Positions 18,529-26,772 of a DNA stretch of 40,934 nucleotides are shown one piece after another. Position numbers and translations under genes: made by a program. The DNA comes from Betaproteobacteria bacterium. GTDB lineage: Bacteria > Pseudomonadota > Gammaproteobacteria > Burkholderiales > Thiobacillaceae. Numbering within the stretch: the stretch's first letter is position 1; each line of letters opens with the position of its first letter. Where the stretch lies: NCBI GenBank assembly GCA_020049415.1, contig JAIFKV010000008.1:1-40934 (forward strand), written 5' to 3'. Under the pieces are notes generated by a model that was not told the origin of the DNA, made no database searches, and saw only the letters and a list, made by a program, of their open reading frames with translations.

Positions 18529-18545
18529 TCACGTTCAGGCATTCA
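18518..18545 (-). repeat. Exact 14-bp tandem duplication across the hepT stop and ELM1 start
   Basis: CGTTCAGGCATTCA occurs twice back to back (18518-18531 and 18532-18545). Read on the minus strand, each copy is TGAATGCCTGAACG. The first provides the hepT stop TGA and an ATG (18542-18540) that opens a 12-codon reading frame; the second provides the ATG used by the ELM1-family gene. Because 14 is not a multiple of three, the two ATGs are in different frames. This looks like a recent slip duplication of an original TGAATG stop-start junction. Confidence 0.9.
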
Positions 18546-19037
18546 AGCCATGTCGGTCTTGTTGCACAACCCGCGCCGCAAAACTTCATCGATCATGTTT
18601 TGCGCTGTCGATACAAGCTGTGGCACGAAGGCATGGCCGGAAGTGAGCGCGCTGTGCAGGAGGTTCATGTCTTCAACATATTCGTGGACCATCTGATTAC
18701 GCAGGCTGCGCATGCCAAGCCAAGGCTCGACTGCGAGCCAGCCGAAGCGTTCGGCGCGGTCCAGATTGTCGATGGCAGGCCCCGTTCTCTCGCCAACGGC
18801 CAATAGCAGAACAGGCAGCAGCTTGTCGCCCAAAGTGTCTTGCAGACGGCCAAATCGCCCTACGAATGCATCAACTCGTTCGGCTTGTTCCGGGGCGTTT
18901 TCGAGGTTTTCGGCATTTTCCAAAGTAAAGCCGCAGCCAAACAGGCGGGCGTCTGTTTGCAACAGGTATTTGCACTCCTTTTGCGCGACGCGCAGCAGAA
19001 AGCAGAGCCGGGACTGCTGGGCGGGGTTCAACGTCAT
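18543..19037 (-). CDS. hepT: HepT-like ribonuclease/toxin of a HepT-MntA (HEPN/MNT) pair
   Basis: 164 aa, alpha-helical HEPN-type protein related to HI0074. The HEPN RNase motif R-x4-H-x-Y is intact as RNQMVHEY (R113, H118, Y120). Known HepT toxins cleave RNA (tRNA in studied cases) and are inactivated by AMP or oligo-AMP transfer from the MntA nucleotidyltransferase. The encoded protein is slightly longer than many HepT proteins, with an acidic stretch at about 38-55. It overlaps mntA by 4 nt (ATGA), a standard coupling in these modules. It could instead be a nucleotidyltransferase-substrate-binding protein without toxicity; the intact motif favours a toxin. Confidence 0.85.
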   Translation of the reverse strand: MTLNPAQQSRLCFLLRVAQKECKYLLQTDARLFGCGFTLENAENLENAPEQAERVDAFVGRFGRLQDTLGDKLLPVLLLAVGERTGPAIDNLDRAERFGWLAVEPWLGMRSLRNQMVHEYVEDMNLLHSALTSGHAFVPQLVSTAQNMIDEVLRRGLCNKTDMA

Positions 19038-19333
19038 AGCAGGACACCTTCACTGAGCGCAATGTCGTGTATGGCCTGGTGCATCAAGTTGGGCGCATGA
19101 ATGACGACATCAACTTTGCGGCCCTGCATCAAGCGCGAGACTTTCGCCGAGAGCGTCGCTGCCAGCAAGGCCGGTTGTTCAACCGGCGCGGGAACCTCCA
19201 GCAACAAATCGACATCGCCTCCGCGCGCCGAGTCATTCAGACGGGAGCCGAACAGTCGTACCGTTGCTTTCGGCCCGCCAACCTGCAGGGCGAATAGATG
19301 GATGCTGTCTATCTGTTCCGGGCTGAGTCGCAT
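19034..19333 (-). CDS. mntA: MntA-like nucleotidyltransferase antitoxin (MNT)
   Basis: 99 aa minimal nucleotidyltransferase. The signature reads LFGSRLNDSARGGDVDLLLE: G29-S30 followed by D40 and D42 (GSx9DxD), with a third acidic residue D75 in GRKVDVVIH. In the type VII HepT-MntA system this enzyme transfers AMP to the Tyr of the HEPN motif and thereby neutralises the toxin. The gene lies 18 nt downstream of ssb on the same strand and overlaps hepT by 4 nt. It may therefore be read through from the ssb transcript in addition to any promoter of its own. Confidence 0.87.
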   Translation of the reverse strand: MRLSPEQIDSIHLFALQVGGPKATVRLFGSRLNDSARGGDVDLLLEVPAPVEQPALLAATLSAKVSRLMQGRKVDVVIHAPNLMHQAIHDIALSEGVLL

Positions 19334-19351
19334 GGCAATGCGGAGATCCGC

Positions 19352-19849
19352 TCAGAACGGAATGTCGTCATCCATATCATTCAACGCGCTCGGGCTGCTG
19401 CTGGCGGGTTTGCCGCGAGGGGCGGCGGGCGCGCTTGATCCAGTTGATCCGCTCGATCCATAACCTTCGTTGGGGGGCGCGTCGTAATCGGCAACGCCGC
19501 CGCCACCGCCGCCGGGGCGTGAGCCGAGCATTTTCATTTCATCGGCGACGATTTCGGTGGTGTAGCGATCCTGGCCGGATTGATCCTGCCATTTGCGTGT
19601 TTTCAGCGAGCCTTCGATGTAAACCTGTGAACCCTTGCGCAAGTATTGATTGGCAATTTCGGCCAGCTTGCGGAAGAAGACGACGCGGTGCCATTCGGTA
19701 GCTTCGCGCTTGTCGCCGCTGTTTTTGTCTTTCCAGGAGTCCGTGGTGGCCAGGGTGATGTTGGTCACCGCATCGCCATTGGGCATGTAGCGGGTTTCCG
19801 GGTCTTTTCCCAGGTTGCCCACCAGAATTACTTTATTGACTGAAGCCAT
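19352..19849 (-). CDS. ssb: Single-stranded DNA-binding protein
   Basis: 165 aa. The OB-fold domain occupies about residues 1-110: [50 protein letters not shown] Gly/Ser/Pro-rich linker follows, and the conserved acidic tip DMDDDIPF recruits replication and repair partners. Length is typical for proteobacterial SSB. The ATG overlaps the stop of the upstream MFS gene (TGATG), preceded by a strong GGAGGA site 5 nt away, so translation is efficient and coupled. Confidence 0.97.
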   Translation of the reverse strand: MASVNKVILVGNLGKDPETRYMPNGDAVTNITLATTDSWKDKNSGDKREATEWHRVVFFRKLAEIANQYLRKGSQVYIEGSLKTRKWQDQSGQDRYTTEIVADEMKMLGSRPGGGGGGVADYDAPPNEGYGSSGSTGSSAPAAPRGKPASSSPSALNDMDDDIPF

Positions 19850-21231
19850 CAGTTTCCTCCTTGCAGTAAATGTCGAATGCCTTCTTCGTCCCAGCCGGTT
19901 TGCGCAACCTTCAGCAGTACTGAACCTTCTTCGGGCAGTACCGTGACCGCTTCGACGCCGGCGAACACGCTGAGTCGGGTCGCGAGTCGTTGTGCTTCCT
20001 GGGCGGAAATGGCGCCAATGTGGAACATCTGGGTTTTGACTCGCGGCGGCGGCGTCATGCGCGCTGCCAGAAACAGCCAGATCGCCATCAAGATCGAGCA
20101 GAACGCGAACACCGTGCCGAAGCCTTGGTTCTGCGCCAGCCAGCCACCGGCTGCGCCGCCGAAAAACAGGCCCAGCGCTTGTGAAGTATTGTAAACGCCC
20201 ATCGCCGTGCCTTTGGCTTCCGGCGGGGCAATTTTAGAGACCAGCGAAGGCAGACTGGCTTCGAGGATGTTGAAGGCGACAAAATAGGCGAACAGCGCCG
20301 CGACGACGCCCCAGAATTCATGCATGGAGAACGCCAGGCCGATTTGCGCGGCCAGCATTAACGCGATGGCGGCGACGAAGACCTTTTTCAGGCCGCCGTG
20401 CTTTTCGCCATAGATGATGGCGGGCACCAGAATGATCAACGAACCCAGCAACACCGGCAGATACACCTGCCAATGGTGCTGAGCGTCGAGGCCGCCATCG
20501 ACCAGGGCGAACGGCACCACGATGAACATCGCCATTTGCGCCGCATGCAGCGCAAAGATGCCCCAGTTGAGACGCAACAATTCGGGTTGGCGCAAGACAT
20601 CCTTGAGCCGCGCCGGGTTGGTTTCGGCATCGGAGTGGAACGCGGTTTTGCCAGGATTGGGGGTGACAAACTTGACCACCAGAATCGCCAACAAGGCCAG
20701 CACGCCAGTCAGCGCGAACATGCCGGGAACGCCGATCCAGCGGTAGAACACCGGGCTGGCGGCGAGCGAGAAGGCGAAGGCAAGGCCGATGGTGCTGCCG
20801 ATCATGGCCATCGCCTGGGTGCGTTTTTCTTCCCGCGTCAAATCGGCCAGCAGTGCGGTGACCGCCGCCGAGATGGCGCCAGCGCCTTGCAAGGCGCGGC
20901 CGAACAGCACGCCCCAAAGATCGGTGGCGGTGGCGGCAAAAAAACTGCCGAGGGCGAAGATCAGCAAACCGGCGATGATCACCGGCTTGCGGCCGAAACG
21001 ATCCGATGCGATGCCGAACGGAATCATCAGAATCGCCTGCGTCAGACCGTACATGCCCAAGGCCAGGCCGACCAGGGTATGGTTGTCGCCGCCGGGCAGC
21101 GTTGCGGCATAGAGTGCGAATACCGGCAGAATCAGAAACATGCCCAGCATCCGCAGGCCGAAAATACCTGCCAGCGAGGCTGCGGCGCGGCGTTCGGTGG
21201 CGGTCATGGGGTTTGAGTCCGAGCGGGGCAT
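19849..21231 (-). CDS. MFS transporter, YajR-like with C-terminal YAM domain
   Basis: 460 aa with 12 predicted membrane helices. Motif A is [13 protein letters not shown] between helices 2 and 3. After the last helix there is a cytoplasmic tail of about 65 residues, [20 protein letters not shown] to the end, resembling the ferredoxin-like YAM domain of E. coli YajR. The YajR substrate is not firmly known; drug or metabolite efflux is assumed. MFS-ssb order is common in Betaproteobacteria. The ATG at 21231 is taken as the start, but the one at 21207 ([12 protein letters not shown]) aligns equally well with relatives. The stop shares one base with the ssb start codon. Confidence 0.88.
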   Translation of the reverse strand: MPRSDSNPMTATERRAAASLAGIFGLRMLGMFLILPVFALYAATLPGGDNHTLVGLALGMYGLTQAILMIPFGIASDRFGRKPVIIAGLLIFALGSFFAATATDLWGVLFGRALQGAGAISAAVTALLADLTREEKRTQAMAMIGSTIGLAFAFSLAASPVFYRWIGVPGMFALTGVLALLAILVVKFVTPNPGKTAFHSDAETNPARLKDVLRQPELLRLNWGIFALHAAQMAMFIVVPFALVDGGLDAQHHWQVYLPVLLGSLIILVPAIIYGEKHGGLKKVFVAAIALMLAAQIGLAFSMHEFWGVVAALFAYFVAFNILEASLPSLVSKIAPPEAKGTAMGVYNTSQALGLFFGGAAGGWLAQNQGFGTVFAFCSILMAIWLFLAARMTPPPRVKTQMFHIGAISAQEAQRLATRLSVFAGVEAVTVLPEEGSVLLKVAQTGWDEEGIRHLLQGGN

Positions 21232-21489
21232 AGTGGCGTCTGGTGGATTCCGGGCGGCGCAAAAGTGGCCGACATGGGATGTAAAAAAGGCCCGCCATAT
21301 TAGCCGCTTTCCGGCTTTTGCCTGAACCTGGAATATTGGTTTGAGTCCAGGCTTTGCGGCAAATCATTGATTTATTGCGTTAGACGTTACTTCAAAGCGG
21401 AATGGTGGACTTTGAAGCCGGGATTCCGGCACAATCGCCGCCGTTTCCACAACGGACAGACTGAAAAACAGTTGTCGTGTTGAACATCA
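21232..21489. promoter_or_regulatory. Divergent intergenic region, MFS/ssb versus aroQ operon
   Basis: 258 bp separate the leftward MFS start from the aroQ start. A CACAAT element (21430-21435) about 55 nt before aroQ, preceded by TGGACT or TTTGAA at imperfect spacing, is a plausible weak promoter. A short hairpin AGCCG-CTTTC-CGGCT followed by TTT lies near 21303-21320. No riboswitch-like structure is apparent. Nothing here reads as a coding gene. Confidence 0.35.
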
Positions 21490-21999
21490 ATGAATACCAA
21501 AAAATCATCCAAAAAGCCCGCTGTCGAGGCTTTCATTGACTCTGCCAGCAAGAAAGCGGGCAAGAGTGTATTGGTATTGCATGGCCCCAATTTGAATCTG
21601 TTGGGTATTCGCGAACCCGAGCATTATGGCAACCAGACGCTGGCGGATATCGATGCCGCTTTGATTGAACAAGGCGTCGCGGTTGGCGTTGCGGTGAACT
21701 GCTTTCAGAGCAACGCCGAGCATCTTCTGCTTGAACGTGTGCATGCCGCGCGCGAAGACAACACGGGTTTCATCATCATCAACCCCGCCGCTTTTACCCA
21801 TACCAGCGTGGCTTTGCGCGATGCGTTGGCGGGGGTTGCCATTCCTTTTATCGAAGTGCATTTATCCAATGTCCATGCCCGTGAAGCCTTCCGTCAGCAG
21901 TCGTATTTTTCCGACAAGGCGGTGGGCGTCATCTCTGGACTCGGCGCGATGGGGTATTTGTTCGCCCTGGGCTATGCACTTCACGCCTTGGAGGATTGA
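21490..21999 (+). CDS. aroQ: Type II 3-dehydroquinate dehydratase
   Basis: 169 aa. It dehydrates 3-dehydroquinate to 3-dehydroshikimate in the shikimate pathway. The flavodoxin-like core starts at residue 27: [20 protein letters not shown]. Catalytic residues visible are R41, Y46, the NPAAFTHTS block with H104, and [18 protein letters not shown]. An N-terminal lysine-rich extension of about 25 residues ([20 protein letters not shown]) exceeds the usual 145-150 aa form; no internal ATG exists between it and the core, so the extension appears real. It heads the long same-strand gene string, with accB starting 3 nt after its stop. Confidence 0.95.
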   Translation: MNTKKSSKKPAVEAFIDSASKKAGKSVLVLHGPNLNLLGIREPEHYGNQTLADIDAALIEQGVAVGVAVNCFQSNAEHLLLERVHAAREDNTGFIIINPAAFTHTSVALRDALAGVAIPFIEVHLSNVHAREAFRQQSYFSDKAVGVISGLGAMGYLFALGYALHALED

Positions 22000-22002
22000 T
22001 TC

Positions 22003-22455
22003 ATGGATCTACGCAAGCTGAAGAAACTGATCGACCTGGTGCAAGAATCCGGCATCGCCGAGTTGGAAATCACCGAGGGTGAAGAAAAAGTTCGCATTAC
22101 CAGCAAGCTGGCTGGGCAGATGGTTTACGGCTCGCCGCATATGATGCCGCAAATGATGTCGCCGACGCATGCCGCCGAGCCGGTCGCCGAAGTTGTCGCC
22201 GCCGAACCGGCGCAACCGGAAGGCCATATCGTCAAGTCGCCGATGGTCGGCACCTTTTATCGGACGCCATCGCCCAACGCCAAGTCGTTTGTCGAGGTCG
22301 GGCAGACGGTCAAGGATGGCGAAACCTTGTGCATCATCGAGGCGATGAAGTTGATGAACGAGATCGAATCGGATGTCGCCGGCGTCGTCAAAGCCATCCT
22401 GATCGAAAACGGTCAGCCTGTGGAATACGGTCAGCCGCTGTTCATTATTGGTTGA
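22003..22455 (+). CDS. accB: Biotin carboxyl carrier protein of acetyl-CoA carboxylase
   Basis: 150 aa. It carries the biotin that shuttles CO2 between AccC and AccA/AccD. The N-terminus [20 protein letters not shown] is typical, followed by a Pro/Ala/Met-rich linker (about 45-72) and the biotinyl domain with the modification site [10 protein letters not shown] (K116). A GGAGG site sits just before the ATG, inside the aroQ 3' end. The usual accB-accC pair is kept but separated by 123 nt containing a heptad-repeat stem-loop. Confidence 0.97.
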   Translation: MDLRKLKKLIDLVQESGIAELEITEGEEKVRITSKLAGQMVYGSPHMMPQMMSPTHAAEPVAEVVAAEPAQPEGHIVKSPMVGTFYRTPSPNAKSFVEVGQTVKDGETLCIIEAMKLMNEIESDVAGVVKAILIENGQPVEYGQPLFIIG

Positions 22456-22474
22456 TGCGGGAAGGATGAAAGAT

Positions 22475-22567
22475 GGCAAGGGGCAAGCAGGGGCAAGGGC
22501 ACAAGGGGCTTAGGGCGCCTTGCTTCTTGCTTCTTGCGCCTTGCGCCTCGAATCTTCCCCCTTGCCT
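22475..22567. repeat. Heptad-phased imperfect inverted repeat between accB and accC
   Basis: The right arm is a run of 7-nt units from 22519: CTTGCTT, CTTGCTT, CTTGCGC, CTTGCGC, then degenerate CTCGAAT, CTTCCCC and CTTGCCT. The left arm (22475-22510) carries the complementary type, GGCAAGG, GGCAAGC, GGGCAAGG, CACAAGG. The outer ends pair as GGCAAGGGGCAAG (22475-22487) with CTTCCCCCTTGCC (22554-22566), 12 of 13 positions, so a long stem-loop could form. A similar element lies at 29049-29118. No T-run follows, so it is not a classical terminator. Confidence 0.8.
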
Positions 22568-22578
22568 GGGGTTAATCC

Positions 22579-23928
22579 ATGTTTGAAAAAGTTCTGATCG
22601 CTAATCGGGGTGAAATCGCCCTTCGTATTCAGCGTGCTTGTCGCGAGATGGGCATCAAAACGGTAGCGGTGCATTCCGAGGCCGATGCCGAAGCCAAATA
22701 TGTACGTCTGGCCGATGAGTCGGTGTGCATTGGCCCGCCGCCCTCCGCCAAAAGTTATCTGCACGTGCCTTCGATCATCGCCGCCGCCGAGGTTACAGAC
22801 GCGGAAGCGATCCACCCCGGCTACGGCTTCTTGTCCGAAAACGCCGATTTCGCCGAGCGCGTCGAAAATTCCGGTTTCGTGTTCATCGGCCCGCGTCCCG
22901 ACACCATCCGCCTGATGGGTGACAAGGTTTCCGCCAAAGACGCCATGAAAGCTTCCGGCGTGCCCTGTGTGCCAGGCTCTGACGGCGCGCTCGGGGACGA
23001 TCAGGATGAGTGGATTCGTCAAGCAAAGGACATCGGTTATCCGATCATCATCAAGGCGGCCGGTGGTGGTGGCGGTCGCGGCATGCGCGTGGTGCATACC
23101 GAGGCGGCGTTGGTCCAGGCGGTGCTGATGACCCAGAACGAAGCTGGCGCGGCCTTCAATAATCCGGTTGTGTACATGGAGAAGTTCCTTGGCAACCCCC
23201 GCCATATCGAGATTCAGGTGTTGTCGGACACGCATGGCAACGCCATCCACCTCGGCGAGCGCGATTGCTCGATGCAGCGGCGCCACCAGAAAGTGCTCGA
23301 AGAAGCGCCGGCGCCCGGACTCGACGTCAAGCTGCGCAACAAGATTGGCGAGCGCTGTGCCGAAGCCTGCCGCAAGATTGGCTATCGCGGTGCAGGCACC
23401 TTCGAGTTCTTGTATGAAAACGGCGAGTTTTTCTTTATCGAAATGAACACCCGGGTGCAGGTCGAGCATCCGGTGACCGAGTTCATCACCGGCGTCGATA
23501 TCGTGCAGGAAAGCATCCGTATCGCCGCTGGCCTGCCGTTGGCCAACACGCAAAAGGAAATCCACTTCAAGGGGCATGCGTTGGAGTGCCGCATCAACGC
23601 CGAAGACCCGTTCACCTTCGTTCCCTCGCCCGGCCGCATCACGCTCTATCACGCCCCAGGCGGCCCTGGTGTGCGCGTCGATTCGCATGTTTACCAGAAC
23701 TACTATGTGCCGCCGCATTACGACTCGATGATCGGCAAGTTGATCACCTATGGCGCGACGCGCGAGCAGGCCATTGCCCGCATGCGTATTGCGCTGTCCG
23801 AGATGATCGTGTCCGGTATCAAGACCAATATTCCGCTGCATCAGGAATTGCTGGTCGATCAGGTGGTGCTGGAGGGCGGTTTCAGCATTCACTATCTGGA
23901 AAACAAACTCGGCCTGAACAAGCACTGA
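22579..23928 (+). CDS. accC: Biotin carboxylase subunit of acetyl-CoA carboxylase
   Basis: 449 aa. ATP-dependent carboxylation of biotin on AccB, the first step of fatty acid synthesis. It begins [23 protein letters not shown]-grasp elements are [20 protein letters not shown] and the catalytic/metal region [20 protein letters not shown], with [20 protein letters not shown] between them. Length equals that of E. coli AccC. The start ATG lies 11 nt beyond the heptad repeat, which leaves no good Shine-Dalgarno apart from the G-run GGGG near 22568-22571. prmA follows after 16 nt. Confidence 0.97.
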   Translation: MFEKVLIANRGEIALRIQRACREMGIKTVAVHSEADAEAKYVRLADESVCIGPPPSAKSYLHVPSIIAAAEVTDAEAIHPGYGFLSENADFAERVENSGFVFIGPRPDTIRLMGDKVSAKDAMKASGVPCVPGSDGALGDDQDEWIRQAKDIGYPIIIKAAGGGGGRGMRVVHTEAALVQAVLMTQNEAGAAFNNPVVYMEKFLGNPRHIEIQVLSDTHGNAIHLGERDCSMQRRHQKVLEEAPAPGLDVKLRNKIGERCAEACRKIGYRGAGTFEFLYENGEFFFIEMNTRVQVEHPVTEFITGVDIVQESIRIAAGLPLANTQKEIHFKGHALECRINAEDPFTFVPSPGRITLYHAPGGPGVRVDSHVYQNYYVPPHYDSMIGKLITYGATREQAIARMRIALSEMIVSGIKTNIPLHQELLVDQVVLEGGFSIHYLENKLGLNKH

Positions 23929-23944
23929 GCGGAGCTCGCAGCCC

Positions 23945-24844
23945 ATGCCCTGGATTTCGTTGAAGCTGGCTGCCGATGGTGAAACTGCCGAGACGCTCGC
24001 CGACGCATTGATGGAGATCGGCGCCTTGTCGGTTTCGATTGAAGATCGCGATGCCGGTACCGATGCCGAGCAAGCCCAGTTTGGCGAGCCCGGTCTGGAT
24101 GATCCCAAGGCCTGGCAACGCAACTGGGTGGTCGCTTTGCTGGAGGCGGATGCCGATGTTGAAGCGTTGATTGCCAAGCTGAATCTCGCCAGCGACACCG
24201 AACGCGAAGTTGAAGTTGTGGCTGAACAAGACTGGGTGCGTCTGACCCAATCGCAGTTTGAGCCGATCCCGATTTCGGATCGACTCTGGATCGTGCCGTC
24301 CTGGCATCAAGCCCCCAATCCGGATGCCATTGTGCTGGTGCTTGATCCTGGCCTGGCGTTTGGTACCGGCAGCCATCCCACCACCCGACTCTGTTTGAAA
24401 TGGTTGGAGCAGACATTAACCGGGCAGGTTAATGCGCCTATAAATGCGATTAATCTGCTCGATTACGGTTGTGGTTCCGGCATTTTGGCGATTGCGGCGA
24501 AGAAACTGGGCGCCGGCCAGGTGGTCGGCGTCGATGTCGATGCGCAAGCCATTACCGCTTCACGTGCGAATGCGGAAAACAATCACGTCGAAGCCGCGTT
24601 TTTCCTGCCAGACACTATGCCGGCGGGTGAGTTCGATGTCGTTGTCGCCAATATTCTGACCAATCCGCTGAAGGCCTTGATGCCTTTGCTGGCCGGGCGA
24701 GTCAAGGTTGGCGGCCGCATCGCGCTGTCCGGCATTCTGGTTGAACAAGCCAGCGAGTTGATCGCCATCTACGGTGCGCTATTCGATATGCGGCTCTGGG
24801 CGACAGAAGACGGTTGGGTTTGTCTGACAGGAACAAAGCGCTAA
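23945..24844 (+). CDS. prmA: Ribosomal protein L11 methyltransferase
   Basis: 299 aa. It trimethylates ribosomal protein L11 using SAM. The N-terminal substrate-recognition domain starts [20 protein letters not shown]. The catalytic domain has the family signature [23 protein letters not shown] motif [28 protein letters not shown], and [13 protein letters not shown]. Length is normal (about 293-300). A GGAG site lies 10 nt upstream of the ATG. The accC-prmA neighbourhood is common in Beta- and Gammaproteobacteria. Confidence 0.96.
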   Translation: MPWISLKLAADGETAETLADALMEIGALSVSIEDRDAGTDAEQAQFGEPGLDDPKAWQRNWVVALLEADADVEALIAKLNLASDTEREVEVVAEQDWVRLTQSQFEPIPISDRLWIVPSWHQAPNPDAIVLVLDPGLAFGTGSHPTTRLCLKWLEQTLTGQVNAPINAINLLDYGCGSGILAIAAKKLGAGQVVGVDVDAQAITASRANAENNHVEAAFFLPDTMPAGEFDVVVANILTNPLKALMPLLAGRVKVGGRIALSGILVEQASELIAIYGALFDMRLWATEDGWVCLTGTKR

Positions 24845-24853
24845 ATTCAGCGA

Positions 24854-25834
24854 ATGCAAACGACCTGCCCCGAGTGCCGCACTACCTTCCGGGTCAGCCA
24901 GGATCACCTTGGAGCCCGGCGCGGGCTGGTGCGTTGTGGTCACTGCAACGCGGTATTCAACGCCTACGATACGCTGCTGCCGGAACTGGAGTCGCCGCCT
25001 GTCGATGGCGCGTTGGAAACGGCCAACGCCAATACCCATACCCATGTCGAAGCCCGCTCGCCCGAAACTGCCGAGCCCGCCAAACCGAAGTTTGATGTAG
25101 CCGAACCCGCAGCAATCGCTGCGGACGATGACGCCGAAGACGGTCGAAGCGAATCTGTTGAGGGCCGGCTTTTCGAGGTCGCCAGCCTTCGATCAAGCGG
25201 TTCCGGGGGGCTGAAGGCTTACGCTGCTTTGGCGGAAGCGTCCGACGATGTTGATCCATCCGCGCCACTCGACACCGTGGCGTTGACAGTACAGAAACCG
25301 CAGTCGGACATCCTGTTTGAGCCAATGTGGCCGAAAACGGCCCGACCACCGCGAACCTGGAAATTCTGGTTTTATGCTTTTCTGGCTTTTCTGCTTGTCG
25401 GGTTGCTGGTGTTGCAAATGGCTTATTTTCTGCGCGCTGAACTGGTCGCCGCCGCGCCCGCCACGCGCCCGGCGTTGGAGCGTCTATGCCAGCCGTTGAA
25501 TTGTGTCGTACCGCTGCCGCGCCAATTGACGCAAGATGCCATCGTCGCCTCTTCGCTGGAACATGATCCGGAACAAAAGTCGCGCGTGCGTTTGACCTTC
25601 CTGCTCACCAATCGCACTGGACAAACGCAAACCTGGCCGTCGATGACGCTGACCTTGAGTGATATGCGCGAAGCGCCGGTTGCGCGACAGATTTTCAAGC
25701 CTGCTGTCTATCTGCCGAAAGACATCAAAATTCCGGCGGGCATGGCGCCGGGCATTGAGCGCGAGGTTCGGCTCGATCTCGATATCGGCAATCTGGTTGC
25801 CTCCGGCTATACGCTTAACCTGACTTATCCATGA
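24854..25834 (+). CDS. Zinc-ribbon and DUF3426 membrane protein
   Basis: 326 aa. The N-terminal MJ0042-type zinc ribbon reads MQTTCPECRTTFRVSQDHLG with a second pair in VRCGHCNAVFNAYD (four Cys). A long acidic, low-complexity stretch (about 45-150) follows, then one membrane helix WFYAFLAFLLVGLLVLQMAY (about 175-196), then a periplasmic DUF3426 domain with RLTFLLTNRTGQTQTWPSMT and the ending DIGNLVASGYTLNLTYP. The function of this family is unknown; it regularly follows prmA in Betaproteobacteria. Its stop overlaps the lipA start (ATGA at 25831-25834). Confidence 0.88.
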   Translation: MQTTCPECRTTFRVSQDHLGARRGLVRCGHCNAVFNAYDTLLPELESPPVDGALETANANTHTHVEARSPETAEPAKPKFDVAEPAAIAADDDAEDGRSESVEGRLFEVASLRSSGSGGLKAYAALAEASDDVDPSAPLDTVALTVQKPQSDILFEPMWPKTARPPRTWKFWFYAFLAFLLVGLLVLQMAYFLRAELVAAAPATRPALERLCQPLNCVVPLPRQLTQDAIVASSLEHDPEQKSRVRLTFLLTNRTGQTQTWPSMTLTLSDMREAPVARQIFKPAVYLPKDIKIPAGMAPGIEREVRLDLDIGNLVASGYTLNLTYP

Positions 25835-26772
25835 TTTTTCTGGAGCCTGGCTTGCCCGCTGATTTGATCAATCGGACACCAAATGTCACCCGCATGCCGA
25901 TCTGGATCCGGCAGAACCTTGGCCGTGAAACGCTCTATCCTGAAACAGCTCGCGCCGTGCATGACCGCGATCTGCACACCGTCTGCGAAGAAGCGCGCTG
26001 CCCGAATCGTGGCGAATGCTGGAGTCGGGGCACCGCCACCTTCATGTTGCTGGGCGATACCTGCACCCGCGCCTGCGCCTTTTGTTCGGTGAAGACGGGT
26101 CGACCGAGCGCTGCGGATGCCGACGAACCGCGCCGGGTCGCTGAAGCCTGCATCGACCTGAAGCTGAATTTCGTCGTGCTGACCTCGGTCAATCGCGATG
26201 ATCTGCCTGATGGCGGCGCTGCTTGCTTTGCCGATACGCTGCGCGAACTACGCCTGCGACGTGCCGACATCGGCGTCGAATTCCTCACCCCGGATTTCCG
26301 TCAGGTGCAGGCAGCCGCGGCCGACCTGTTCAGCGCAACACTGAGCGCGCTGCCGGCGGCAACGCGACGTGATCTGATCTGGGGTCACAACATCGAAACG
26401 GTGCCGCGTTTGTACAAAGAGGCGCGCAAGGGCGCCAAGTACGAACGTTCGCTGCGCCTGTTGGAAATCGCCGCTCGCTTGCCTTCGATGGAAGCTAAAT
26501 CCGCCTTGATGCTGGGCCTCGGTGAAAACCGGGAAGAAGTGCTGGCGGTGCTGCGTGATCTGCGCGCGGTTGGCGTGCAACGCCTGGCGCTCGGCCAATA
26601 TTTACGCCCATCTCTGGATCATTTGCCGGTCGCCCGTTATGTGCCGCCAGATGAATTCGCTGAATATGAAATTGCTGCGCGCGAAATGGGTTTTGCCTGG
26701 GTCAAGGCCGGGCCGCTGGTACGCAGTTCTTATCTCGCCGAAGAAATTCAACAAGGAAACCACCATGGCTGA
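25831..26772 (+). CDS. lipA: Lipoyl synthase, somewhat divergent
   Basis: 313 aa radical-SAM enzyme inserting two sulfurs into an octanoyl chain. It has the auxiliary cluster motif CEEARCPNRGEC (C52, C57, C63), the radical-SAM motif CTRACAFC (C78, C82, C85), the LTSVNRDDLPDGGA segment and the C-terminal SSYLAEE serine motif. One region departs from common LipA: between FLTPDF and NIETVPRLY there is a longer stretch ending DLIWGH, where most LipA proteins have a shorter link ending in DVFNHN. It overlaps the preceding gene by 4 nt and gcvT by 8 nt, which suggests it serves lipoylation of GcvH. No lipB or lplA is in the window. Confidence 0.93.
   Translation: MIFLEPGLPADLINRTPNVTRMPIWIRQNLGRETLYPETARAVHDRDLHTVCEEARCPNRGECWSRGTATFMLLGDTCTRACAFCSVKTGRPSAADADEPRRVAEACIDLKLNFVVLTSVNRDDLPDGGAACFADTLRELRLRRADIGVEFLTPDFRQVQAAAADLFSATLSALPAATRRDLIWGHNIETVPRLYKEARKGAKYERSLRLLEIAARLPSMEAKSALMLGLGENREEVLAVLRDLRAVGVQRLALGQYLRPSLDHLPVARYVPPDEFAEYEIAAREMGFAWVKAGPLVRSSYLAEEIQQGNHHG

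Noticed and set aside
22510..24198. 562-codon antisense open frame opposite accC
   Set aside because: Shadow frame produced by the codon bias of accC, whose protein is unmistakable; the antisense product has no family features.
26700..26765. Possible glycine riboswitch before gcvT
   Set aside because: gcvT begins inside lipA with no leader, and no tandem aptamer-like structure is visible.
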